A stretch of 64,000 nt of DNA from Xenopus tropicalis (Eukaryota; Chordata; Amphibia; Anura; Pipidae), in contig NC_030678.2 in assembly GCF_000004195.4 (NCBI RefSeq), positions 89,688,904-89,752,903 on the forward strand. The letters are read 5' to 3'. A program made the position numbers and the translations under genes. This document shows positions 22,265 through 33,096 of the stretch, one piece after another; positions within the stretch are counted from its first letter, which is position 1, and each line of letters opens with the position of its first letter. Under the pieces are notes generated by a model, which had not been told where the DNA came from, made no database searches, and was given only the letters and a program-made list of their open reading frames with translations.

Positions 22265-23705
22265 TAAACAAATGTAAAATGTATTCATTTACTGAGTAAA
22301 CCCTAAAAATAAGCTCCTGGACATCATGCTGGTTGTTGGCAAAAAATCTTTGTTATTTGTTCTAACACAAACATCTGCTAAAACAAAAGACCATCTGAAT
22401 ATAAGCAGAACACATAGACCAAGACCTTCCATTAGTGCTACTGACTCAACAACACAGAAAGTACCATCAGACATCTAAGTTCCTGTCACCTGGATCCATT
22501 TCTGGCAAGATATATTAATGTTCTATTTACCATGATAATGTTAGCTCTATGAACTCATGGTTACCCTATTGATAGCCCTAATATTTGTTCAGGTCTTGAG
22601 TGTTTGATTTGAAACCCTATCCAATGGTTGGTTTAATGTTCCTATGACTAACAATCCATAACAGCAATGTTTTATCCTCCTTGTTATGTTTTATCATTAT
22701 TATTTTTATGCTTATATACATAGGGGAAACTCTGAACTGTTCTTTCTCAAAAACTGCTCTTGCACTTTGTTCTCTTCCGATACATAAAGTCTCATGATCT
22801 TCTCTATTTCAGCCTTAGTAGCGAGCAAAGGCAATAAAGACTTAAACTGGTTCAATTAATGCATCTAAAAATTTAAACACTGCAGATGGCAGAGAACCGA
22901 ATTCCATTAATGGGAGATTTTGCGGTTTAAGCTAAGCATCTAATTTTTTTCTATCGCAGGAAAGCTCAAATTATTTATGGCTATGTGAATATGACATCTC
23001 TTGTAATACCATCTCCTGAGAGTTAACAGTGGATATAGTTTGTCTCAGTAGCATCCCCTGTTTTGAAGAGCGCATTAAGCACATTTATTTATACCAGTTT
23101 TAAACTCTTTAATGAATATGTACATACCCCCTTCAAAACATAACTCTATAATTAGGATATTAATGTGTTTCAGAGTGAATCCTTTCACTGCCAGTGGATA
23201 CAAATGCTTGCTGGCTCTTATGGCACAATGTGCAGAAGAGCTTTTTAAAGGCTTTCAAACTTCCAGTCAATAAATTAATAATATATATTAGCAGAACCTC
23301 AAGTGATTAGAAGTATTTCACTGGCTCTGTTATATTATACATTTTATAACTGCAGTGTCAACTTAGTTTTACTTTAAAATGATTCTGTCACAGGTAAATG
23401 CATCAGTTAATAGTGCTGCTCTAGCAGAATGCAGCATTGAAATCTGTTTTTTTTTTTTACAGATTTTTTTATATTTTATATATTTAATCTTGAAATTTGA
23501 TGTGGGGCTAGACATATTGTTAGTTTCCCAGGTGCCCACAGCCATGTGACTTGTGCTTTGATAAGCAGAACAATGGGAAGGTAACAGGATAACAGCTTTC
23601 TGACACCTGCATTGCTAAAAATGCTCCCGTGTCCCACCCAGTGGTAAATATGAGAATAGCACTGAAAAGTAAAAATCCAAGGCTGGCTCAGACAAGTCAT
23701 GTCAA
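22265..23705. other. Unique sequence, possible conserved non-coding block
   Basis: No repeat ends are seen. The part at about 22800-23120 is repeat-free and dense in ATTA/TAAT motifs, and could be a regulatory element. No exon is recognised. Confidence 0.4.
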
Positions 23706-23708
23706 TAG

Positions 23709-23735
23709 GTTATTATTATTATTATTATTATTAAT
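23709..23735. repeat. (ATT)n microsatellite
   Basis: About nine ATT units, directly before a SINE-like fragment. Confidence 0.9.
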
Positions 23736-23785
23736 ATTTATTTAAAAAGCACCAACATATTCCGCAGCGCTGTACAATAGGTTAT
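23736..23785. repeat. SINE-like repeat fragment
   Basis: TTTATTTAAAAAGCACCAAC and CCGCAGCGCTGTACAATAGG match the head of the repeat at 205-456. Confidence 0.6.
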
Positions 23786-23789
23786 CTGA

Positions 23790-25232
23790 AAGCAGTTGTA
23801 ATGTGTAGCGCTGGCTCCTTCTGAAAGCTCAGACTCAGGCACAATGCACTGAGATGGCTGCCTACACACCAATATTACTACTAAAAAATACATTTGTTGG
23901 TTCAAGAATAACATTTTATATGGTAGCGTTTAATTTAGAAATAAAAAGTGGATGACTTTGATGTAGCTGGTCAGCTTGAATAAATTGCAATAAATGGGTA
24001 AAAATGTTGTAGTTAAATGCACAAAATGTCCTAATGTCCTATATATATTGATAATGGGTGCGTGCAGAGGACCCCTTGTCTCTGTCTATATGGTGGGAGC
24101 GCGGTGCAAAGTAGGTATGCCACTGTTTAGGGGCAATGTGCAACATTAAAAATTTGCCACAATGCACTGTTTTTTGCATTTGCCTCATGGCTTGCCCCCT
24201 GATTTCAAAGAGTTGCACCTGTGAGCAGTGGTGCCTCGTGTTTCCCCCATTTGCAAATTAGTCCTATGTGTCAGTAAATCTAGATTTTTGCATAACTATG
24301 TATGTGTTTTTCCAATATTTACTACATATTGTACACAATATTTGCAATTTCAGTAAAGCTAGTGCATTTAAAGTGGAAATTAAATAATCAACAAATCACT
24401 AGTAATAGCACTTTATGCAGTCCGAACGTGAGAACTGTACTTTTTTTTAATATAGACAGGAACAGTGCAGGCTTGATAGTATGGTTTAACCACTTATCAG
24501 ATCTCAATTAGTAGCAAATTCAACAGAACTAGAAAAGTATATCTGATCACAGGCAAACTGTAAATTATTTAGGCAACCTCTCCTGGCTGTGTTGTTTGTT
24601 GGGGATAATGCTGCTCATTTTAGGAAATCATTAAAGATCAATAAAGGGATCATTAGCTGAGTGACGCTCTTGCTGAGCAGCCAAAGCTGCAGAATTACCA
24701 CTTAATCCAGCTGTAATAGCAGCAACCTAGGCCCTTTTTAATGGGTGTCAGAAAGATTGATTGGTTAAAGCCAAAGGTTACCAAAGCAAATGGTGACCCA
24801 GACCACTAATGCACTTGTAACTCCTTGAAACACTTCTGTGCTAGTTAAACAGAATATGCCCTCGAAAACCGCATGGATTCTCTTCCGCAGACTATTTAAA
24901 TCTCCTGTTGTAAACAGCAAAATCTTCTACAAGCAGCTCTAAGATGTACTCATTAAAATATAACATATTGACAAAGGCGATTTAATATTTTATACTGTTA
25001 CTGTTAAACCGCTTTGGTATTGGTAATTTAGTAGATACTAGTAGAAAAACAAGAAAGGTATGAAAATGTGAATATTCATATTGGCAAACTGGAATGGAAT
25101 TTGTGCATGATCTCAGACTGTGTTCTCTGCAAAAATATTTCATTTATTGTATATGATAAAAACAAGAACAATGAAAATTGTATGTGCACTAAGAGATACT
25201 TGGAATAGCAAGATATCATATAAGCTGGTGTT
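23790..25232. other. Unique sequence, possible conserved non-coding block
   Basis: The part 24050-24260 may be a diverged repeat. The block 24590-24960 is repeat-free with several homeobox-type ATTA motifs. I see no coding exon. Confidence 0.4.
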
Positions 25233-25519
25233 TTAAAGGAGAAGGAAAGGCTAAGTCACTTGGGAGTGTTAAAATATTAAGCACCCCCAAGTGACTTTAA
25301 TCGCTTACCTCGTACCCCGGGCTGGTGCCCCTGTTAGGAGAAAACAGCACCAGCCCGGGGTACCTGGAGCGATGCACTTCCTCCTGCCGGCTTCGTTTCG
25401 CTGCGACTAACCAGTACCGCCGCTCCCTCCCCCGCTCCCTACGCACTCTGCGTAGGGCACCAACTCCCAGGGGGGCACCCAGTACCGCCGAGCCCTACAC
25501 AGAGTGCGTACTCTGTGCA

Positions 25520-25694
25520 CCAACATACCAAGTCTTCATCAGCAGCTCCTTCTCTCTTATGCGGCAGCGACAGGCCCTTTTATAAGGTTGCGGCCGTGCG
25601 TATAACGTCACACGTCAGCGACGAGGCGCAACCTTATAGAAGTGCCTGTTGCCGCGAGAAGGAGCTGCTGACGAACACTTGGTCTGTTGGGGGT
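25520..25694. repeat. Large inverted repeat (foldback)
   Basis: The left arm, with CAGCAGCTCCTTCTC and TATAAGGTTGCG, pairs with the right arm at about 25627-25694 (CGCAACCTTATA and GAGAAGGAGCTGCTG). The arms are roughly 68 bp with a small bulge. The 35-bp loop holds ACGTCACACGTCAGCGACG, which includes two CRE-like ACGTCA-type cores. The region is unusually CpG-rich for this window. Confidence 0.85.
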
Positions 25695-26110
25695 ACTTTC
25701 TATGGGGGCAATTGGGGGCACTGTGTGTGGGGGCTACTGTTTATGGGGGGTACTGTTTGGGGGGTACTGTTTATGGGGGCAATTGGGGGCACTGTTTATG
25801 GGGGCAATTGGGGCACTGTGTATGGGGGCACTGTTTCTGGGGGCAATTGGGGCACTGTGTATGGAGGCACTTTCTATTGGGGGCAGTTGGGGCACTGTGT
25901 ATGGGGGCACTTTCTATTGGGGGCACTGTTTATGGGGGCAATTGGGGCACTGTGTATGGGGGCACTTTCTATTGGGGGCAGTGTTTATGGGGGCAATTGG
26001 GGCACTGTGTATGAGGGCACTTTCTATTGGGGGCACTGTGTGTGGGGGCTACTGTCTATGGGGCAATTGGGGGCACTGTTTATGGGGGCACTTTCTATTG
26101 GGGGCACTTC
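25686..26110. repeat. G-rich minisatellite
   Basis: Variable units are built from GGGGGCACTGTTTATGG, GGGGGCAATTGGGGCACTG and GGGGGCACTTTCTATT. All three plus-strand frames stay open through it, producing glycine/tryptophan-rich frames that I regard as artefacts. Dense G4-G6 runs could form G-quadruplexes on this strand. Confidence 0.9.
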
Positions 26111-26270
26111 CGTAATATTTGGGGGAGGGGGCACAAAAGTAAATTTCTGCTTAGAGCACCCATTTGGCCAGCAGCGACCCTGCGACTAACACAATAGGCG
26201 CATGCACAGTAGAGTGAAAAGCCGACTTCTCTGATATTTAAGTTGTACAATTAGGCCAAAGTCACATTTA

Positions 26271-26545
26271 GGGGCACATTTATCAAAGTCCATATGATTA
26301 TGAATGAGAAAAGTTCATATTTTTTCTAACTTTTAGAACTTTGCGTAATTCTTCAATCTTTTCATTAAATAACGCAACTTTTTCGTGCTTTGTGTGATTT
26401 GTTGCAATGACTACGAAAGTTTCGGAATTCATTCAAGCTTCAGTATCATGACTTTCTTTTAGCCAGGAGCTGCAGAGTGCCATTGAGTCCTATGCATTGA
26501 GTCCAAAATCATGCATTGAAGGTTCAGAAAGGTTTTCGCACCATT
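26271..26545 (+). mobile_element. MITE with GGGGCACATTTATC terminus, copy 1
   Basis: It starts GGGGCACATTTATCAAAG after a TTA. It shares ACGAAAGTTTCGG, ATTCATTCAAGCTTC, AGTCCTATG and AAAATCATGCATTGAAGG with the reverse complement of 30648-30942. It is truncated by a short (TA)n run near 26545. Confidence 0.65.
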
Positions 26546-26676
26546 TATATATATATATACACCAATATATAGGGCTATAAAAATGATCAAAGTTGAAGAA
26601 ATGTCATGATTTCCACACACCCAGAACAGCCAAGTGGGGCTATGTCTCTCAAGAATACAAAATAGCTGTTACTTAT

Positions 26677-26800
26677 AGTCATGAGCGAATCTGTCACGTC
26701 TCGCTTGACCAAAAATTCAGAAAATGGTAAATATAAATATATTTGTGAAACGCAATTTTTTTTTGATGCGTGATGCACAACAAATTTTTAACTCCTATTT
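26677..26800. mobile_element. hAT-type MITE fragment
   Basis: It starts TAGTCATGAGCGAATCTGTC, followed by GTCTCGCTTGACC and GTGAAACGCAATTT. These match the family seen at 20756 and, at its terminus, 18538. Confidence 0.6.
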
Positions 26801-27039
26801 ATGCCACTGAATGGTTAGAAATAAGATTTATTGTTTCCTATAATGTAGGTTCCCTATACATCCATAGAAAACACAATTTCTGTTTTAGACAGCTATAAGC
26901 TTCTAAACTATGCATGATATAAGCCCAAAAGTAATAGTGTATAGGTATTGCTAAAGATCAGTGTAAAATCAACACCATAAAGTGCAACCTATTTTTGGCA
27001 TTCAGTGCAGGAGATCAAAGGAAAATTAGGGATTTTTCA

Positions 27040-27118
27040 GTAAGCATTCAGGACTGCAGGATGAGCTGTCGAAATCGGGACTGGCCTGTGAAAATTGGGA
27101 CAGTTGGGAGGTATTCCT
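27040..27118 (-). mobile_element. Repeat end fragment (GGGACAGTTGGGAGGTAT)
   Basis: AAATCGGGACTGGCCTG and AAAATTGGGACAGTTGGGAGG match a frog repeat I recognise by its terminus, TACCTCCCAACTGTCCC on the minus strand. The other end is not visible. Confidence 0.4.
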
Positions 27119-27379
27119 CCATTCACCACTGACACAACAGCCCTAATCAAAAGTGACTTGTTGCATCCAAATACTTGCAGGTCTGACATCCTGTGCACAA
27201 CAGCTGTGCTACAATGTATTGTGTGTATAGCACATGGTTGCTTGTACTATACAAAAAATAGAGCAATTAGCAAAACAATCATGCTCAGCAACTTCACTTT
27301 TTTTCTGCACTTTGCACCTTCTCTTGATTTCACTGGCATGCTACACCCTGACGTGCAACTCTTTGCTGGCCTAGAATAG

Positions 27380-27662
27380 TACAGGTATCGGACCCCTTAT
27401 CTGGAAACCCATTATCCAGAAAGTTCCGAATTATGGAGAGACCATCTCCCATAGACTCCATTTTAATCAAATAATTCACATTTTTGAAAATGATTTCCGT
27501 TTTCTCTGTAATAATAAAACTGCACTTTGTACTTCTATTGATCCCAACTAAGATATAATTAATTCTTATTTGAGCCAAAACAATCCTATTGGGTTTAATT
27601 ACTGTTTAAATTATTTTTTTTTAGCAGACTTAAGATAGGAGAAATAATGGTTCTGGATAACT
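27380..27662. mobile_element. TA-flanked MITE, 3'-truncated
   Basis: It starts TACAGGTATCGGACCCCTTA, then CCCATTATCCAGAAAGTTCC, GACTCCATTTTAATCAAATA and AATCCTATTGGGTTTAAT. It holds an intact GCAGACTTAAGATA, the site that is interrupted in the copy at 52104-52861. The terminal CAGGTAT after TA suggests a Tc1/mariner-type element. The far terminus is missing. Confidence 0.75.
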
Positions 27663-27784
27663 GAATTCTCTGCAATGTTGTGAGTTGAGGAAATGCAGGG
27701 ACCTGGTACCTAATCACAGTGCCTCCATTTTAGCCAGATCCTGGAGTGGAGATAAGGCTGGCTATAGATAATAAACAACTCTTA

Positions 27785-28000
27785 GGGCTCTGGCACACGG
27801 GGAAATTAGTCGCCCGCGACAAAACTCCCTTGCAAGTCTTTTTCGGCGATTTCGGGAAATCGCGCCGCCGCGTGTGCCATCCCGCCGGCGACTTACATGT
27901 TCGCCTGTGGGATGGCGGGTCTGGGCAACTTGGGGAGATTAGTCGCCCGCGAACAGGAAGTTTTGTCGCGGGCGACTAATTTCCCCGTGTGCCAGAGCCC
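27785..28000. mobile_element. MITE with 42-bp perfect inverted termini
   Basis: The first and last 42 bases are exact reverse complements, beginning GGGCTCTGGCACACGGGG. TTA flanks both sides (27782-27784 and 28001-28003), a Harbinger-type duplication. The arms still hold several CpG sites, which usually decay in methylated vertebrate DNA. A second inner dyad (CCATCCCGCCGGCGACTTAC with GTGGGATGGCGGG) lies in the middle. It is non-coding and looks young. Confidence 0.9.
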
Positions 28001-28003
28001 TTA

Positions 28004-28634
28004 ACTTTAAATGCTATCAGAACAGGATATACTGCAGAAAACTAATTAGATAAATAAGGACTCATACTGTACATACTAGCAAGGTCCAGTGCTAAGCACA
28101 AATATTGCACCAGTTTAAGTGCTATTTAATTAAGTTTAATGTGCTGGTTATGCCTACTTAGCAAGGTGCAAGGCACAGTTCATGAAGGAATATAGGTGCC
28201 ATGTACTATATACCTGTCTCCAGGTCTGGTAAGCACAGGGTTCCCCTTCTGTGTTGAGCTTCTACTTGTACAAACTACATTGTATATAAATACATTCTAC
28301 ATGATCAGGGATATCTATATTAATGCTTCTACAACTGGATCTGCAACTAGATCTATTTTGTGCCAGATTATTTTGCTTTGTGTGCAAAGTTTCTATGGTG
28401 GTAAATGAGTCCTATAGAAAGAGGGAATGTTTTTTTCAGTTATAATAAAGGACTGTAATTGCAATGTGTCTACAAATAACCACAATGTGTTTATAAGCAT
28501 ATTTATGAGTTGTCCATTTGGAATTTGTATGTCTTTGCAAATAGTGGTCAAATTGTAGTGGCCACTACAGTTATATCATTTGTGGGACGCAGAAGGGGCT
28601 GGTTTGTAACTACAGTCATGCTGCAGCCCTGCCA
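28004..28634. other. Unassigned sequence
   Basis: Nothing recognised. Frames at 28196-28408 and 28510-28710 show no domain. Confidence 0.45.
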
Positions 28635-28963
28635 GTACAGGTATAACATATGTTACCTGGTAAACCATAATACAAAAGGCTCTGAATTACAGAAAGTCTA
28701 TCTGCCGTAGACTCTATTATAAGCAAATAATTCAAATTTTTAAAAATGATTTCCTTTTTCTTTGTAATAATAAAACAGTACCTTGTACTTGATCCCAACT
28801 AGGAGGTAATTAATCATTATAGGAGAAAGAACAATCTTATTGGGTTTAATGTTTAAATTATTTTTATGCAGACTATAGATATGAAGATCTAAATTATGGA
28901 AAGATCCCTTATCCGGAAAACCCCAGGTCCCAAAGATTCTGGATAATAGATCCCATACCTGTA
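28635..28963. mobile_element. TA-flanked MITE, complete (329 bp)
   Basis: It starts TACAGGTATAACATATG and ends, inverted, GGATAATAGATCCCATACCT followed by GTA. It carries the internal CTTGTACTTGATCCCAACTA and AATCTTATTGGGTTTAATG, shared with 27380-27662, 31019-31108 and 52104-52861. TA lies at each end. There is no coding capacity. Confidence 0.85.
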
Positions 28964-30012
28964 CATTGTTTGTGCATTTGCAAACTTTGTAATTCCAGAA
29001 ACACACCAATATGTACAGGATATTTTGATCACATTGATACCCATAGAGATAGTATCCGAGGCCATTCCAGTTTAGCATTATACATGTAGGTATGCAAGGA
29101 CTTTAATCATTTGACTAGGAAAAAAAGGGCATTTGGGGTTAGTGACCTGTGTTTAAGTATGTGCTTCTTCTGCCATCAGAGGAAATACAAGTCATTTTAT
29201 GTAGGGAATTAGCAGCACCTATTTTTGTGCATGAAGAGTTAAGTACAGATTGTGTTACACCAACTGCTTCTTGAGTATCTGATGTTGCTCCTGAATTCTC
29301 CCCACATTTAATCCTAATGAAACACTGAGAACTGAGCCGAAAAGCAGCTGGGAAAAGGGATGGTGTGCTTGTGGTAATCTTTACAAACAAACTGCAGCAA
29401 TTAGCGGCCATCTCTGTAGGTTTTCACCATTAAACATTGCGGTCTCTTCCATGTAATGAGACCATATCAGCCCAGGGTAACATCAACGGTGACCTTCTAA
29501 TGCTCCACCTCAGCCACACACCACAACACTGATACCAAGAATGATTTGAGGTATCAAGGAAAATTACTTATTGCAAGTTAGCGGGTTAATGAAAAAGCCA
29601 CGTATCATTCCAAAGGCTAAAAGAATGGAAGTGTGGTTAGTTTTGTTTTCCTGCCCTCATCTGTCATGCTGGAAATTATTAGAAAGAAGGGAGAATTACC
29701 TCTGTTAATTATTAGTTCACTTGTATTTTGTATCCACTGACATATATCTGCATACTCTCCCTCAGCATTAATGTTCTTATGTGCAATTATAGATATGACT
29801 GTAGCTTTAGCTATTGCCTTTGCCAAACGAATCACTTTATAAGAACATACAATTGCAAAACCAAGTGACAGCTGGATCCTATATATGCACATGTATTAGC
29901 ATCTGGGTTGCCAGTTCAGTGCTCCGGTGGCTTCCATAGGGCAGGTGGAATGTACAGGGTCCCAATGTAGGCTGCATTCTCCACCACTCACTGACTTGAT
30001 CTGAATGACATG
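28964..30012. other. Unassigned sequence
   Basis: Minus-strand frames at 29139-29411 and 29617-29892 show no recognisable domain. No repeat ends seen. Confidence 0.45.
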
Positions 30013-30210
30013 CAGGGCTGGAACTAGGGGTAGGCAGAAGAGGCACCTGCCGAAAACGCAACAATGTGGGGGCACAGGCAGGTACCTCTCCTGACTACCC
30101 TAATCTGTGCACCCTTGTCATTGCCCCACTGCTTGTCATTGCATGGCAGGGCAATGACCCCCCCCCGCTGTGGCATTGTGTATGCACACACACACACGCA
30201 GAGGGGGTAG
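30013..30210 (+). mobile_element. hAT-like element fragment (CAGGGCTGGAACTAGG)
   Basis: CAGGGCTGGAACTAGGGGTA and GGCAGAAGAGGCACCTGCC are repeated in reverse complement at 36118-36174. After about 60 bp the two copies diverge. The CAGGG start fits hAT elements. It contains a C9 run and a short CA repeat. Confidence 0.55.
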
Positions 30211-30645
30211 GAGGGAGATTGCAGGGCGAGGTGCAGTGAAACTAGCTATACAGCAGAACCTGTGGTCACGAGGGGGGACCTGGTCGACAGGGGGGTCTGG
30301 TCCACGGTGTTATATCAGTGATGCAGGCAGGTTGTTAACAGTTCACCATCTTTATTTCTTACACACAGAGACAAGCTTCCTAGTCTCCACTGTTTCCCAA
30401 GGCTGCAACATTCAACAGCATAAAACTTTATAAAACATAACGCAGTTTATGCACAAACATAACACATGGGGTCTGCTCTATTGCAATCCCTCTTCCCCCA
30501 CCCCTCTCTTACCATTTTTAAAAAATCTGGCATGGCACGTTGTGTCCCGGGAGGTGCGATGCAATCGGGGGGGGGGAGGGCGTGGGCGAGGAGGGACTTT
30601 TTGCACTGGGCCCCCTTAGAAGATTTGCAGGGGGAAATTTTCATA
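30211..30645. other. Unassigned sequence, GC-richer
   Basis: It may continue the preceding element. A G10 run is at 30567-30576. Open frames on both strands (30447-30720) show no domain. Confidence 0.35.
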
Positions 30646-30647
30646 TT

Positions 30648-30942
30648 GAACGATCATAAAATGCAGGAAAACCTTTTCGACTTTGATCCTTCTGTGCATG
30701 ATTTTGGAAGCCTCCCATAGGAATCAATGCAGCTCCAAACTGGCCCAAGGAAGATAGCGAAGCTTGAATGAATCCAAAACTTTCGTACTCGGTGTGACAA
30801 TAGGCAAATTTTGTACGAAAAAAACGTGAAAAATACGAAAAAGTCTGGCAAGGTACAAAATTGTCACAAAAATATACACTCATTACGAAAAAAACGCGTT
30901 TGGACGCATTCAGAGCGTTTGTGGATTAGTAAATGTGCCCCC
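30648..30942 (-). mobile_element. MITE with GGGGCACATTTA terminus, copy 2
   Basis: On the minus strand it starts GGGGGCACATTTACTAATCC. It continues with ATTCATTCAAGCTTCGC, AGGCTTCCAAAATCATGCA and AAAAGGTTTTCCTGCA. These match 26271-26545. It carries several CGAAAA/TTTTCG words. The inner end is truncated. Confidence 0.65.
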
Positions 30943-31018
30943 AGATGTCTGCATACCACACATACACAATTTAAATGTGCAAAACATTGACATCAATTGA
31001 CAAAAAATTGACTAAAAA

Positions 31019-31108
31019 TCACCGAAAACAAATTAAATCCAATAGGATTATTTTGCCTCCAATAAAGATTGATTATATCTTAGTTGGGATCAAGTACATC
31101 AAGTACAT
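31019..31108 (-). mobile_element. TA-flanked MITE fragment
   Basis: AATCCAATAGGATTATTTTG and ATATCTTAGTTGGGATCAAG match the interior of the elements at 27380 and 52104. Both ends are missing. Confidence 0.65.
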
Positions 31109-32658
31109 TATTATTGCACAACTTTTTTATTAAGAAGTTTTATTACATTCACTGCACACTTGGGCAAACTTGCAGTTGCAAACCTTCTGCTGCAAGATGT
31201 GGGTTTCGCTGTTGGGGGTTTTTGTTGTTGTGCAGTTTTTCCATTAGCAAAACATATTACATTCCCCCAGAAGGCTCTTACAAAACTTTCCAAATCCATG
31301 TTAATATCAGTATATCCTCTCTCCCAGTGGGACTCTTGTTTTGTGCACTTTGCACACACTTTGCTCAGATTAAGTCTAAATCCCAAAATCTCATGACAAT
31401 CCACATTCAGGAAGTAAATTGGGTTTTGATTCCCTAGGCACCACAGAAGCTCACATGGGGGCTAATATTTATATTTCTGTAACACAATTAAGAAATATAT
31501 CCCTTTAATGACACCTAGTGCTTAGTCCCCATTATCCTTTTATGACGGTCCATACTGTGCAAAATATGACCAAAACCACATCACTTTAAGCGGATACTGT
31601 TTAAACATTTATTTAAGTGATCAAATCTCCACAAGTCAAACTGTTAAAACTATGGTTTAAAAATGTAACACATTCTGGGAACAATTTAGCACATTAGCAG
31701 AGAAGTAGTGGGAATTTCCTGTAAAGCCTATTTGTGCTAACCACATGATATTCCTCGGTGTGATGGTCCTATTTCATTCTGTTAAACAAAGGAGGCAAGT
31801 CTTTTTAACTGTCTGATGTCAGGGCTGGTTCCATAGACTGACGATTGTGACTTCTTTATATAACCAGATATACTTTAATTGTCATAAATCTTGTAACAGT
31901 CTTTTGAAATAATCTTTATTCTTCTTATTCCCGACAGGTGAATGGAGACGGTTATTGGTCACACTGTGTAAATTCCATTCTTTGATCAGCAGTTTGTGGT
32001 TTGTGCAGTTTGTATTCTAGCCCACAAGTTCTAATTTCATGGGAATTACCATAACTCAACACAACGTAGAGACAACAAAGTAGGGCAAGTAACAGAAACA
32101 AGTGAGCCATTACACAACATCTCTGTTACAGTTTTGTGATATGGAATTAACGAGATATGTGCAAAATGGAAAAGGAAGTCACTCACGTTTTAGCTGGTGC
32201 AGAAACTGCCTCCACAGTGGTATATTGGGAGAAATCAGTGAGAAGGATACAGACATTTCCAGGAACCTCAAGTTCCCTTTTTCAATGTAGCATTCCCCTT
32301 AATTAATTAAAAAGATAGAAATGCATATTTCTTCTCACAAATTAGGCAAACCATTTAAATTTATGAGATAAATAGTTGGTCATTTAGCTGCTAAAAATCC
32401 TGGCATGCACGGTCACAAATGGGCCAAAGGAGTATTTGCCTAGGGCCCACTGTGATAAGTGGTCCATCCCTAAATCTACAAAGTTACACTAACATGACGA
32501 ACCCCCAAGTTTGAATAGCTCTATAAAATATCTTAAGATTAGTACTGCTATATATGTTTTGGGGGAGAATGAGAAATTTCATGCCCCACAAATGGGATCA
32601 ATGCCTTGAACCCATCAGTGTCTTAAGGTGCCCTGCTGACACATAACACAAAGTCAAG
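31109..32658. other. Unassigned sequence
   Basis: Between 31084 and 31437 both strands are open for about 100 codons. The minus frame contains CAKCTKQESHWERGY and FVRAFWGNVICFANGK, but I do not recognise a family and codon bias cannot be judged. Nothing else stands out. Confidence 0.4.
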
Positions 32659-33096
32659 TTCTTTAGATAATGTATTCACAATTAAAAAAAATTCTAAGCA
32701 ACTTCCCAATATACATTCATTAATACTAATAGATTAGTATTAGGCTCATTAAAGGACAATGAAAGGTTAATACAAATTAAAAGTAAGTCTAAAGGCATTC
32801 TTTTTAAGTACTTACTGCATATCTAAATTCCCAGATCCCTGCTTGCTTCTCTGAGATATGGTGCTGGCAGCCTACAGCAGTGTGAAGACTACAGTGATAT
32901 CACTGAAATCTCTCTCTCCTTCCTGTAGGCTAAACAATAGGAGGACTATTGGGCAGTATGCTTTTTAAATTTTGACTTGCATTCTCCTTTAACACATGTT
33001 TAACTACTCAGCTCAAAGTGCAGCATGGTCCTGCAAACATAAGTTTGTTACAATCTATCAAGTCAACTAGCCAAGTGAATAGATTCCATTCTACTA
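32659..33096. repeat. Tandem duplication, unit A (with inserted MITE)
   Basis: Unit A matches unit B (33097-33330) through TTCTAAGCAACTTCCCAATA, AGATTAGTATTAGGCTCATT, CACATGTTTAACTACTCAGC and AGTGAATAGATTCCATTCTA. It differs by the MITE at 32749-32992 and by about 29 bp missing near its start. The high identity indicates a fairly recent duplication. Confidence 0.9.
32749..32992. mobile_element. T2-type MITE with in-window empty site
   Basis: It begins TTAAAGGACAATGAAAGG and ends TGCATTCTCCTTTAA, with TTAA at 32749-32752 and 32989-32992. In unit B the same flanks read GGCTCATTAACACATG with a single TTAA. This gives the pre-insertion site directly and confirms TTAA target duplication. It is 244 bp including both TTAA copies, and non-coding. 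Confidence 0.92.

Larger units (their letters stand above)
25412..26179. mobile_element. Inserted block of unknown class flanked by 11-bp direct repeats
   Basis: CTGCGACTAAC occurs exactly at 25401-25411 and 26180-26190, and the block between does not belong to the surrounding element. It begins CAGTACCGCCGCTCCC, and CAGTACCGCCG recurs at about 25481. It contains a large foldback (25520-25694) and a G-rich minisatellite (25686-26110). The ends are not inverted repeats and there is no poly-A. An 11-bp duplication fits neither hAT (8) nor Harbinger (3). Repair-mediated insertion is an alternative. Confidence 0.5.
25233..26235. mobile_element. T2-type element, GC-rich, 3' end truncated
   Basis: It starts TTAAAGGAGAAGGAAAGG, the same terminus that ends the element at 52148-52643. 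A hairpin at 25255-25288 (CACTTGGG ... CCCAAGTG) is followed by a strong one at 25313-25362 with arms TACCCCGGGCTGGTGC. After an inserted block the element resumes at 26191 with GGCGCATGCACAGTAGAGTG. I find no right TTAA end, so it stops near 26235. Confidence 0.6.

Noticed and set aside
25515..26189. Long glycine/tryptophan-rich frames (224, 142 and 121 codons)
   Set aside because: All three frames of a G-rich minisatellite are open. No domain, no splice context.
31084..31437. Overlapping frames of about 100 codons on both strands
   Set aside because: No known family, no splice context, and opposing frames cannot both be real. It may be an unrecognised repeat.
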